DNA from: Gryganskiella cystojenkinii
Taxonomy: Eukaryota; Mortierellomycota; Mortierellomycetes; Mortierellales; Mortierellaceae
Length of the DNA stretch: 16,192 nt
Assembly (NCBI GenBank): GCA_015852425.1
Contig: JAAAIG010000475.1
Location: forward strand, 1 to 16,192
Reading direction: 5' to 3'
The position numbers and the translations under genes were made by a program. Of the stretch, positions 1 through 7,800 are shown piece by piece. Numbering within the stretch: the stretch's first letter is position 1; each line of letters opens with the position of its first letter. A model generated the notes under the pieces. That model did no database searches and was not told the DNA's origin. It was given only the letters and a program-made list of their open reading frames with translations.

Positions 1-634
1 TCATGGAGTTCTTGATTATTAAAAACACGGGTCGATGAATTTGACGTGAACCTTATTACACAAACAAGGTCAGAGGACAATTACAGCTGTGGGCGAGGGC
101 CAGATAGCCCCTATGCAAAGACGAAAAGATAATATCGGATTGGCGGTCCTAGCGGTGGACGAGGGACGACGTACCACTTTCATCAATTTCCTACAATAAT
201 ATGTCTGACCTCTGGAATTCAACGTCGATGGAACAAGTTTCGCTGAACCCGAAAGGGTTGCGCCACACCCAAAAAAAGATCACGAAAACCTCGACGGTGT
301 GCACTCGTCATCCAAAACCGCCATAATCATTCTCAAACTGGCTGTATGAATATGATCACTCTAAAAACAATTGTCGGTCAGACGGGTTTGCCACACCCTC
401 TAGGCATCTTCCATTTTCCTTCGCTTGGTCCTTATCATCTTGTCCTCAGTTCCAATTTTATTTTTATTCACAACGTCCATTAATTGTTTCTCCTCCTCCT
501 TCTCTCTCCTCCTCTCTTTGTTTTCCCCTTCGCGCTTAGAACACCTTTGTCATCCACAGTCCTTCTACTTCCTCCACCGCACTTTCCATCCTTCCACCCT
601 CTACAAAAAACATAGTTCTCCGTCGGTCCAATTT
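1..634. other. Intergenic region and upstream region of the first glycosyltransferase gene
   Basis: I see no gene in this stretch. It ends in the leader of the gene that starts at 635. The reading frame of that gene is open upstream from about 425, but there is no ATG in it before 635, so this part is taken as untranslated. No convincing TATA or CCAAT box stands out. Any gene to the left would have to end outside the window. Confidence 0.6.
486..606 (+). promoter_or_regulatory. Pyrimidine-rich leader of the first glycosyltransferase gene
   Basis: A dense CT-rich stretch (CTCCTCCTCCTTCTCTCTCC and similar) lies just before the ATG at 635. CT-rich tracts at this position are common around transcription starts of filamentous-fungal genes. 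The same kind of tract precedes all five genes in this window. The exact transcription start cannot be read from the sequence. Confidence 0.5.
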
Positions 635-1795
635 ATGACGCTTTCCTCGCAGCAGCAATGGAGATTGGCTATCCTTGCAGTTGTGGTCTCGACCTTCTCT
701 CTCGCTTTTATCCTCCAGCACAATGGCTTCCTCAAAAACAATTGGGGAATTCAGCCAGTACCGCCAGAGGACAGGAAAGACGAAGTCAAGTCTTGCATCA
801 CATCTACTACGCCGCCTCTAACACCTCAAACCACTACGTTGCCGCTATTACCTCAAGCCTCTGTCATGCATGAGTTCTCATACTCAGGTCTCGGCAACAA
901 GTTCATTGATCTCATGTTCTCGCTCCAGTACGCTCGCCAGAATAACCTGACCTATTCCTTCAACAAGATCGCGTTTGTCGCTAACCCCAGAGACGCAGAT
1001 CATAACTGGATTGCAGACTTGATTGCAGCCCGGTACAACGTCCCAAGGGCTCTGGACCACCGACTCTATCGTATTGGCGATCTCTCGAAACCTCCACCCC
1101 AGTTGTCCGATACAGAGAGATCCTTTTACGATGGATATTTTATCGATCAAGGAACCTCATGCGGCGTCGGAAACTGTTTCATGATCGAAGGCTCTGCGTA
1201 TGCTGCCGGACTGTTCACGAACAATACAGAACTCCAGGATCTCCTCGGGGTCACCGCTGCAAATCGCAAGAGAAGAGTTGCGATCCATCTCCGGTTCGGG
1301 GACTGGGTCCAGTTTTGGGGAGCCGACCATTACCTCACGATTATCCAGGGTCTCCAGGCTAAATATCTCGCATCAGAATCCGAATTGTCACCGTCACCGT
1401 TGTCGCTCTTGGACCACGTCCATTTCGTGTATCATTTCCCGACGGAGGAAAACCAGTACGAGTACGGGTACTCCAATATCCCTACAAGGATAGCCGAATG
1501 GCAAGCGGTCCTTGACGGGTTCAAGACCGTCTTTCCAGCAGCTCATTTTTCAGATTTCAAGACCCTCCAGCAGGCAGTTCGGTTCATGGCCGAGTCCGAG
1601 TTCTTGATCACTTCGGGGAGCAGTCTAAGTTATATGGCCGGTTATTTCTGTGCCGGATGTCACGTCGTCTTTACTACGCCGAAGGAATGGGTTTCCACCA
1701 AACTGAAGATGACCAAGGAAAACTACAAGAGGAATCTTTATTACCAAGAAGGGTGGGATCCGGATTTTGAGTTTTATGGAGTCGATGGACCATAG
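635..1795 (+). CDS. Putative type II membrane glycosyltransferase, fucosyltransferase (GT11-like) type, copy 1
   Basis: This is a single-exon gene of 386 residues. The start is the first ATG in a frame open from 425. Residues 11-27 form one hydrophobic signal anchor behind a short N-terminus, followed by a Pro/Thr-rich stem (about 28-77) and a lumenal catalytic domain, the plan of a Golgi type II glycosyltransferase. Seen motifs are GLGNKF at 85-90, like the G-x-GN-x-x-F of GT11 fucosyltransferases; H218-L-R220-F-G-D223, like the HxRRxD nucleotide-sugar motif of fucosyltransferases; and [13 protein letters not shown] at 326-338. A DAD triplet (120-122) could instead be a metal-binding DxD. 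Paired cysteines ([14 protein letters not shown]) suggest disulfides, and NLT and NNT are possible N-glycosylation sites. The role, probably transfer of fucose or another sugar to cell-wall or secreted glycans, is inferred. AATAAA lies 4 bp after the stop. A paralogue follows at 2625. Family assignment is from motifs only. Confidence 0.8.
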   Translation: MTLSSQQQWRLAILAVVVSTFSLAFILQHNGFLKNNWGIQPVPPEDRKDEVKSCITSTTPPLTPQTTTLPLLPQASVMHEFSYSGLGNKFIDLMFSLQYARQNNLTYSFNKIAFVANPRDADHNWIADLIAARYNVPRALDHRLYRIGDLSKPPPQLSDTERSFYDGYFIDQGTSCGVGNCFMIEGSAYAAGLFTNNTELQDLLGVTAANRKRRVAIHLRFGDWVQFWGADHYLTIIQGLQAKYLASESELSPSPLSLLDHVHFVYHFPTEENQYEYGYSNIPTRIAEWQAVLDGFKTVFPAAHFSDFKTLQQAVRFMAESEFLITSGSSLSYMAGYFCAGCHVVFTTPKEWVSTKLKMTKENYKRNLYYQEGWDPDFEFYGVDGP

Positions 1796-1798
1796 AAA

Positions 1799-1804
1799 AA
1801 TAAA
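1799..1804 (+). terminator. AATAAA candidate polyadenylation signal, first glycosyltransferase gene
   Basis: AATAAA begins four bases after the TAG stop (1793-1795). It is the only close match to the canonical hexamer just behind this gene. Fungal poly(A) signals are degenerate, so its use is uncertain. Confidence 0.4.
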
Positions 1805-2100
1805 AAATACCTACGTCGTTTGCCTTCAAAAATGAAGGCGTTCCCAAACCGGTTACTCTCCCAGGTTGTATGCCAAACACAACTTGTCGGTTGAGTTCTC
1901 CCAAGAGATGGGAACGAATCAATTTCCAATGTAGAAATCGGAAAATACCGATAAAAAAGTCAAATCTCAGAAACCAAGCCAAAGATTGGACAAGCTTTGT
2001 TGCCTCCGCCGCTGAAGTCAGTCCCATTCGCCAATTTTATACCAAGAACAAGGTTTTGCGCTCTTTGAAGGGAAAATTGCTCACCCCCGGTTGGCCTACT

Positions 2101-2120
2101 GCATGCATGCTGTGCACAGC
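2101..2120. repeat. Two overlapping perfect palindromes
   Basis: GCATGCATGC (2101-2110) and GCTGTGCACAGC (2109-2120) are each identical to their reverse complement and share the central GC. They lie about 500 bp upstream of the second glycosyltransferase gene. They may be sites for dimeric DNA-binding proteins or may be chance; function is not shown. Confidence 0.6.
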
Positions 2121-2230
2121 TAAAAGAGAGAGACTCACTTCGATCTCAGGAACCACTGTACAAAAAAACAAATCCTTCTGCCCAAGGATCTCTCTACCAG
2201 AGGGGGCGAACTGAACTCAGGGTCTCTCAG

Positions 2231-2249
2231 CCCTTGTCTCTTTCAAGGG
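2231..2249. repeat. Short inverted repeat (hairpin)
   Basis: CCCTTG and CAAGGG form a perfect 6-bp stem around a 7-base loop, TCTCTTT. It sits in the gap between the paralogues. Function is unknown and it may be chance. Confidence 0.35.
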
Positions 2250-2445
2250 TCCTAACAGGATGTTGCCATGGTACATTTCCTATGTTTCAATCTGACCACT
2301 TAGAACATAGGCGACTGAGGGCGAGGGGTTTTCCTTGAGAGCGAAAATACGAAGAGCGCATGTAACCAACAGCCCTACAGGTCACAAGAAAAATTTTCGT
2401 TTCTGAATGCTACCTTATTAAATGTCCGTCCGATCTGTTGTGTCT

Positions 2446-2600
2446 TATTTTTTTTCCGTTTTCCCCTGCGGCTTTTCCTTTTCTCATGCCGTCTTTGCCT
2501 CTTCTTCTTTCTTCTTTCTTTCCCGCTCAGGTTCAGCACTTCCTCCCTTCCTTTCGATCCCCACACCTCTCTCTGTCAATCTTTCTTTCAATTCTCGGCA
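2446..2600 (+). promoter_or_regulatory. Pyrimidine-rich leader of the second glycosyltransferase gene
   Basis: A stretch strongly biased to T and C on the + strand, including TCTTCTTCTTTCTTCTTTCT, ends shortly before the ATG at 2625. It matches the CT-rich leaders before the other genes in this window and is probably the core promoter and 5' UTR. Confidence 0.5.
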
Positions 2601-2624
2601 AAGATACCATTCCACCTTCTGTAG

Positions 2625-3785
2625 ATGGCCCCATCACAGCACCATCGGAGGCTAATTTTCTTTGCCGTTCTGATCTCAACACTATCACTCCTCTTCACAC
2701 TTCAGTTGAAAGGTTTTCCTGAGAACCCATCCAACTCCAAGGAGACCGATGGTTTTCCCGAGAATTCATCCAATTCTAGAGAGGCCAATGGTTTTCCTGA
2801 GAACCCATCCGACTCCAATAATGCCGATGTGACCAGACTCCCTCTTAAAAACCAAAACGTGGTCGCACATGAGTTCACATGGACCGGTCTCGGCAACAAA
2901 TTCATAGATCTCATGTTCTCACTTCAGTACGCTCGCCAGCACAACCTCAACTATTCCTTTAACCGGATCGGCTTTGTTGCCAACCCGAGAGATGCGGATC
3001 ATACCTGGCTCGCAGACCTGCTCACTGAGCGTTTCCACAAGACTATCCCGGACACACGGATCATCAACCACCGACTCTTTCACCTCAGCGATTATACCAA
3101 ACCACCCCCACGTATGGAAGATGTCGACCGGGCCCTAGCCGATGGATACTTTATGGACGGGGCTACGGGTTGCGCAGGCCACGACTGTTTCATGGTCGGA
3201 GCTGCCTGGTTCTCCGCTGGCTTGCTCACCAACAATCCCGAGCTGCGGGATCTCCTTGGAGTCACGCCCGACAACCGTCAGCGAAGGGTTGCGATCCATA
3301 TTCGACTGGGAGACGAGGTCCATATGCTGGAGGCGGAGCAGTACCTCAAGATTATCCAGGGTCTCGAGGCGAAATATCTTTCGAGCAAGGTGTGGGGAGC
3401 ACAACCATCACCGAGGCTTCTGGATCAAGTCCATTTCGTATACCACATCCCATCCGAGGAAAATCGTTATGAGTATAGCGACAATGTCCCGGGTTTAACA
3501 AAGCTTCAGGGAATGTTGGACGCACTAAAGGCCGCCTTTCCTACTGCTCAGTTCCATGATTTCGGGACCCTTCAACGAACAGTCCGGTTCCTGGCCGAGT
3601 CCGAGTTCATGATCACGTCCGGAAGTAGTCTGAGTTATATGGCGGGCTACTTTTGCGCGGGTTGCCATGTTGTCTTTACGACACCCAAGGAATGGGTCCG
3701 ACTAAAGATCAAGATGACCAAGGAGAACTACAAGACGAATCTTTATTACATGGAAGGATGGGATCCTGACTTTGAGTTCTATTAA
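2625..3785 (+). CDS. Putative type II membrane glycosyltransferase, fucosyltransferase (GT11-like) type, copy 2
   Basis: A single-exon, 386-residue paralogue of the gene at 635-1795, with the same total length. A basic N-terminus (HHRR) precedes a signal anchor at residues 10-26. The stem (30-68) is three tandem 13-residue repeats built on GFPENPSNS, not found in copy 1. The lumenal domain keeps the copy 1 motifs: GLGNKF at 88-93, DAD at 123-125, H225-I-R227-L-G-D230, the [13 protein letters not shown] block from 331, and the cysteine pairs ([13 protein letters not shown]). All the shared candidate catalytic residues are intact, so both copies look active. It ends at FEFY, five residues short of the end of copy 1. 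The likely place is the Golgi membrane with the catalytic domain in the lumen. Donor and acceptor sugars cannot be read from sequence; a fucosyl or related transfer to wall glycans is an inference. Confidence 0.8.
   Translation: MAPSQHHRRLIFFAVLISTLSLLFTLQLKGFPENPSNSKETDGFPENSSNSREANGFPENPSDSNNADVTRLPLKNQNVVAHEFTWTGLGNKFIDLMFSLQYARQHNLNYSFNRIGFVANPRDADHTWLADLLTERFHKTIPDTRIINHRLFHLSDYTKPPPRMEDVDRALADGYFMDGATGCAGHDCFMVGAAWFSAGLLTNNPELRDLLGVTPDNRQRRVAIHIRLGDEVHMLEAEQYLKIIQGLEAKYLSSKVWGAQPSPRLLDQVHFVYHIPSEENRYEYSDNVPGLTKLQGMLDALKAAFPTAQFHDFGTLQRTVRFLAESEFMITSGSSLSYMAGYFCAGCHVVFTTPKEWVRLKIKMTKENYKTNLYYMEGWDPDFEFY
2712..2828 (+). repeat. Three 39-bp in-frame tandem repeats in the stem of the second glycosyltransferase
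   Basis: The units are 2712-2750, 2751-2789 and 2790-2828. Each encodes 13 residues beginning GFPEN (residues 30-42, 43-55, 56-68). Units 1 and 3 are the closest; unit 2 has synonymous and nonsynonymous changes, including ENSS in place of ENPS, which creates an N-x-S glycosylation site. Copy 1 has only a single related GF-x-x-N stretch just after its anchor. The repeat lengthens the stem without breaking the frame. Confidence 0.9.
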
Positions 3786-3920
3786 AAAAACAGATAGAAA
3801 CTCCCCCCGATAATTAGATACGAAGAGGAGCATATACTATCTTTAAGCATATAAAAGAAAGGAAAAACTATGACTAAAATGAGTTGCTTTTTCGTGCAGT
3901 ACAAGAGTCTCGGGACCGGT

Positions 3921-4001
3921 GAGGAAAAAGAAGAAGAATAGAAATAAGGAGGAGCAGGAGGAGGAAGAGGAAGAGGAGGAGGAAGAAGGGGAGGAAGGGA
4001 G
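3921..4001 (+). repeat. Polypurine (GA-rich) tract
   Basis: About 80 bases are almost wholly A and G on the + strand, built of GAG/GAA/GGA triplets and broken by only a few pyrimidines. Such tracts can form triplex DNA or exclude nucleosomes. The matching minus-strand frame encodes a Ser/Pro homopolymer-like peptide with no sign of being a gene. Confidence 0.8.
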
Positions 4002-4499
4002 ATCCATGGGTTTGTTAGAAATCTGCATCGTTGCTCAGGCGTAGGCCATAAGAGCGGATGCCGACTGTCGGACACAAACTGCTTGACTAGACTATTTGAC
4101 ATAAATCTGCTCTGCATGCGTACAAAAGCTGAGAAAATTCTGAAAGAAAAAGTCTGAATAAGAAAGATCACTTGCTTCATCCAGAGTAATAAAATTTAGG
4201 GCTCTAATAGACACATGCAACGCAATGGGGCGTTAATCAGTTATCTGCGGGATTGAAAGGAGGAGCCTCTTTGGGTCTGGAAGAATGAAGAAAATCTAGT
4301 TTTCGACCTTTGGAGCTTTGGAGACTTGAGAGCTTTCTTGCAAAGGTCTCTCTTTAACCATGCTGTGAAGGACAGAAAAAAAGCCCAAAAGTTTTTTTGC
4401 CACTAAAAATGAAAAGGCAGTCACGGCACACACGCTCTTTTTTTTTTGTGGAAAAAAAAAAAGTTTGGGCATTCATTGGGCTTTACTTTGTTCACTATC

Positions 4500-4527
4500 A
4501 TTCATTCATTCATTCATTCATTCATTC
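4500..4527 (+). repeat. (ATTC)7 microsatellite
   Basis: Seven exact tandem copies of ATTC lie about 300 bp upstream of the Atos-family start codon. Such a tract is likely to vary in length between strains. Confidence 0.95.
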
Positions 4528-4680
4528 TTTCAAACCTTTTCTGCTCTATCCTGTTCGAATCTTCTTTTGCAATCCGCCTGTGTCTACTCCCTTCGAAACC
4601 AACCATATACGTCTCCCTCTTCCTCAAACATGCTCTAAATGCTACTGCCATAACAACAAACAACAAACAAACACAAAGAC

Positions 4681-4820
4681 TCATTCATTTCCCAGCTGCT
4701 CATCCAACTCGTGCCCGTTTTCTTCCCACCTCCGACTCGCTCTTTCTCTCGCTCTTTCTGTTACTCTTTCTCTCGTTTCATTCAGAATTGTCCCTGGGTT
4801 GCCATTGACACCTATCTCGA
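4681..4820 (+). promoter_or_regulatory. CT-rich leader of the Atos-family gene
   Basis: A pyrimidine-biased stretch (CTCGCTCTTTCTCTCGCTCT and similar) ends just before the ATG at 4824. It is probably the core promoter and 5' UTR. No clear TATA box is seen. Confidence 0.45.
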
Positions 4821-4823
4821 GAC

Positions 4824-7800
4824 ATGCCCGTCCCTACTCCTCCTCGTTCTCCGCCAAATCACTACATTTCAACGCTACCACAACAGCAACAACCACAACC
4901 CACAGAGAACAGCAGCAGTTGTAGTAACAGCATAATAGCCCACAGGAGTAGTTCTCCACACTCCCAACAACCCTTTGGGCACACTCCCTTTCAGCACCCA
5001 GTACTCCACCCTGCACTGTCTTCTTCCTCTTCTTTCCAGGCTATTTCTGCTTCGACTTCGACTACATCCTCCTTGGCCTTCAACCGTTCAACCTCGCCTA
5101 CTTCCTCTTCCTCCTCCACAGTTTCAACCACCAACGATTCTTCTTTCCTCCGTCAAGGGTTAAAGTTGAACGACAGTCAGCCACCCGTCTCTTCATCAAC
5201 AAGCTCGACTTCAATTCGGTCTCCTCCTCTCTGGCAACATTATAACCCAGCCTCAGGTGATTCGAAGTTGCGCCTCCCTTCTTCTTCCTGCCTCTTACCC
5301 CCGCAAGACCTTTCCCCTGTTCTCAAAGGTCAGTAACAAAAAAAAAAGAAAAACTCAACAAAAACTCAACAAAAACTCAAAAAAAATAATCACATCAGAC
5401 CGAAAAATACAGCGACATCGGAACCTTGCATTTTTGTTTATGATTAGCCCAGCCTTTGTTATGTTTCCACTCCTGCCACTTTGTACCCTTGTTCTCCCCC
5501 TTCTCCCTTCTCGTACCCCTCATCATGCATGGGCTTGAACCAGGAGTGCAGTTACAGGACTGCGAACAGGACTGGCTTTGCGTTTGTATTTTCTTTTTTT
5601 TGAATTTTTTTCTGGACCACCACAGAGGGACAGGGTAAAAAAGGAAAAACACAACCAGGGATGGACCCGAAAGGGAGGAAGGAGAGAGCATGTCCTTCCA
5701 CCACTCAAACACCATAAATTTTTTGTCGCCTTTTTTTTAGCCTTTCTTTCTTACTGACTTTTTTTCCTCCACTCAATTGTTACTTTGTCCGCCCTTGTAG
5801 ATACCATGCCATCCTCCAATAGTGTCTTTTTGGGACCATCACAATCATCAAGGGGATATTCCAGTGCCACCGGGACTACTTCTGGTGCTCATGATCTCCA
5901 CGTCATTCAAGATCGAACTGGCGGCGGGAGTCATCACCAACAACATCAATATTTGACAAGACACCAGCATATTTCAAGTAATGGTCAAAGTCCTGGTTTG
6001 GGAAGTTGTGGTAGTGGTAGTGGACACAACAAAACCGCAATGACCCTTTCTCTTATGCATGGTCCATTGTCCCACAAGCCCGCAACAACGCTGCCCCTTG
6101 TTCAGGGTGGACCAGACCCTGAGGTCATGGAGTTCATTTCCAAGATTGGTCAAATTATCGTTAAAGCGCGCACAGTCTCTTCAACGATCGTCGTCCACCC
6201 GATTCCTGCATTATCTTCAACCCCCGCTACCGCCACCGCTGGAATGATCGATAACATGGTCCATGGTGTCAAATCCGTTCCCTCACAACAACAAAATCTG
6301 GAGTTGGCGCTCCAGGACATGGATCTTTGGAAGAGCAATACGCCAGTGCATGTCAATATCCTTCACCCGGATCAGCACGTACTATTGGAACGATGGGTCA
6401 TCTCCTATACCCCAGCGGCCATGTTGACCCCGATGTCACCTCAAGGCGATCCAAGGTATACAACATTTTTTTCCCCCTGTTCTTCAACGTTACTCTTCCC
6501 TTCCCTCCCTGTCGTTCTCTCTCGGAACAATTTTTCCATATTACTGCCTTCTGGCTAAGAAACCCTTGAAGCACACGATTCACAGAAACACACACCCCTT
6601 TCCCTGGACCCTTTCTTGAAAAAAAACATAAACATGATGGTGGTCAAAGGCGAATATTATTTCTAACCTGTCCTTTTCGTCATTATTTACCTCATACCCC
6701 TTTCGCCAAAAAAAAAAAATAGCTCAAGGAATACATTTGCAGGACTTCTCTCCCCAAAAGCAAAACTACAACAACAACATTATCAACAACAGGGCTCAGG
6801 ATCGCTATCACCTTCCTCTGCATCGACATCGACATCGACCTCATCTTCATCGGCAGCTCGCAAGGACACCACAGACTTGGTCCTGCTTTTGCAATCGCTC
6901 TATACCCAAATCCGTTCCTTGCCATTGCAAAACTGTTTAACCTCGTTTGATGAAAAGACCAAATTGACGAAGACCGACCTTGCTTATTCGATCACATCCG
7001 CGCATGAGGAGATCACACATGTGCGTCAACACAGTTCCTCACACCACACACAGAGAGGTTCTGCAACAGGAGGAGACGAAAATGATGACCCGATCACAGA
7101 CCCCGCCGAATCTCAGTACGCAGAGTTTGCATCCTCACTCAAATCGACATTACCGCTCGAGTTTGTACAATCTGCGTCCCTCAAGGTTATCAATTTCGAG
7201 GCTTCGCACATCCAATGGGGTTGTGTCCGTGTCACTGGTATGTATGACGAGTCGGTCGGCAACAGGATCGACCCCAAGGATTTTCAAGACTTGACCAACA
7301 ACAAGGTCCAAAAGAAGCACTCTCACAGGAGTAGCAAAGGGTCATCGTCATCTGCGCTTGACTCTGACGTAAAATTGGAAAAGAGGAAACACAAAGCGCA
7401 GCAGTCTAGTAGTTCGTTATGGACTCAACGTCAACCAGTGCCTGCCTCAGCCGCGCCAGAGATAGATAAGGAATCGGGCGCCTCACCAGCAGTAACAAGG
7501 ATAGAGTCAATACCGTTGTCGTTGGCTGGAGACGTTACGCCTAAACAGGATAGCTCGTCACATCCAGGGACATCCTCCCCCACTAGCTCGAGCAGTAGTA
7601 TACAACGCCCCTCATCACCAGCGCCTAGTCCTCAGGAACAACTCCATGCTCGACTGCAGTCTCTAAAGCGAAACAGTGATCGATTGTTTTCTTCCTTGTC
7701 GTCCTCTCGGATCAACTTGGAAACTGCAACCCGGGATCAGGAGAATCACGTCCTATCCTCAAGTGTCCTTCAAGAGTCGCTCCTACCCAAGAATGACCTT

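Larger units (their letters stand above)
1796..2624. other. Intergenic region between the two glycosyltransferase paralogues
   Basis: These 829 bases hold the 3' end of the first gene and the promoter and leader of the second. Besides the AATAAA at 1799, the visible structure is a pair of palindromes at 2101-2120, a perfect 6-bp-stem hairpin (CCCTTG/CAAGGG, 2231-2249) and a CT-rich leader from about 2446. A 114-codon open frame at 1870-2214 shows no recognisable domain and is not called as a gene. Confidence 0.55.
3786..4823. other. Intergenic region between the second glycosyltransferase and the Atos-family gene
   Basis: About 1 kb without a convincing gene. It holds a polypurine tract (about 3921-4001), an AATAAA at 4188-4193 that may serve the upstream gene, runs of T and A at about 4437-4462, a seven-unit ATTC microsatellite (4500-4527) and a CT-rich leader before the ATG at 4824. 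Open frames here are low in complexity and have no recognisable domain. Confidence 0.55.

Noticed and set aside
425..634. A longer N-terminus for the first glycosyltransferase from the open frame at 425
   Set aside because: There is no ATG in that frame before 635. The ATG at 635 gives a short N-terminus and signal anchor that match the paralogue and an equal total length of 386 residues.
1870..2214. A 114-codon + strand open frame starting with ATG between the two glycosyltransferases
   Set aside because: It has no recognisable domain, a composition like random translation, and lies in the probable 3' UTR and promoter region. It overlaps an equally open antisense frame, as expected by chance.
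3782..4180. A 132-codon minus-strand open frame
   Set aside because: Its length comes from the polypurine tract read in antisense, giving a run of Ser and Pro. There is no motif and no promoter-like signal.
4397..4924. A 175-codon + strand open frame across the ATTC repeat and the start of the Atos gene
   Set aside because: It is low-complexity, overlaps the better-supported Atos exon 1 in another frame, and includes the microsatellite as repeated His-Ser-Phe.
5739..5742. An alternative acceptor (TTTTTTTTAG) for Atos intron 1
   Set aside because: It has a good pyrimidine tract and keeps the same frame, but the frame meets a TGA at 5755-5757, before exon 2 proper. The AG at 5799-5800 avoids this.
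6103..7260. The idea that this is a separate ATG13 gene fused by misassembly to an Atos gene
   Set aside because: Animal FAM214 proteins also have the LLERW and following helix ahead of DUF4210, and the frame runs unbroken through exon 3 from this block to the Atos domains. It is better read as part of the Atos family.
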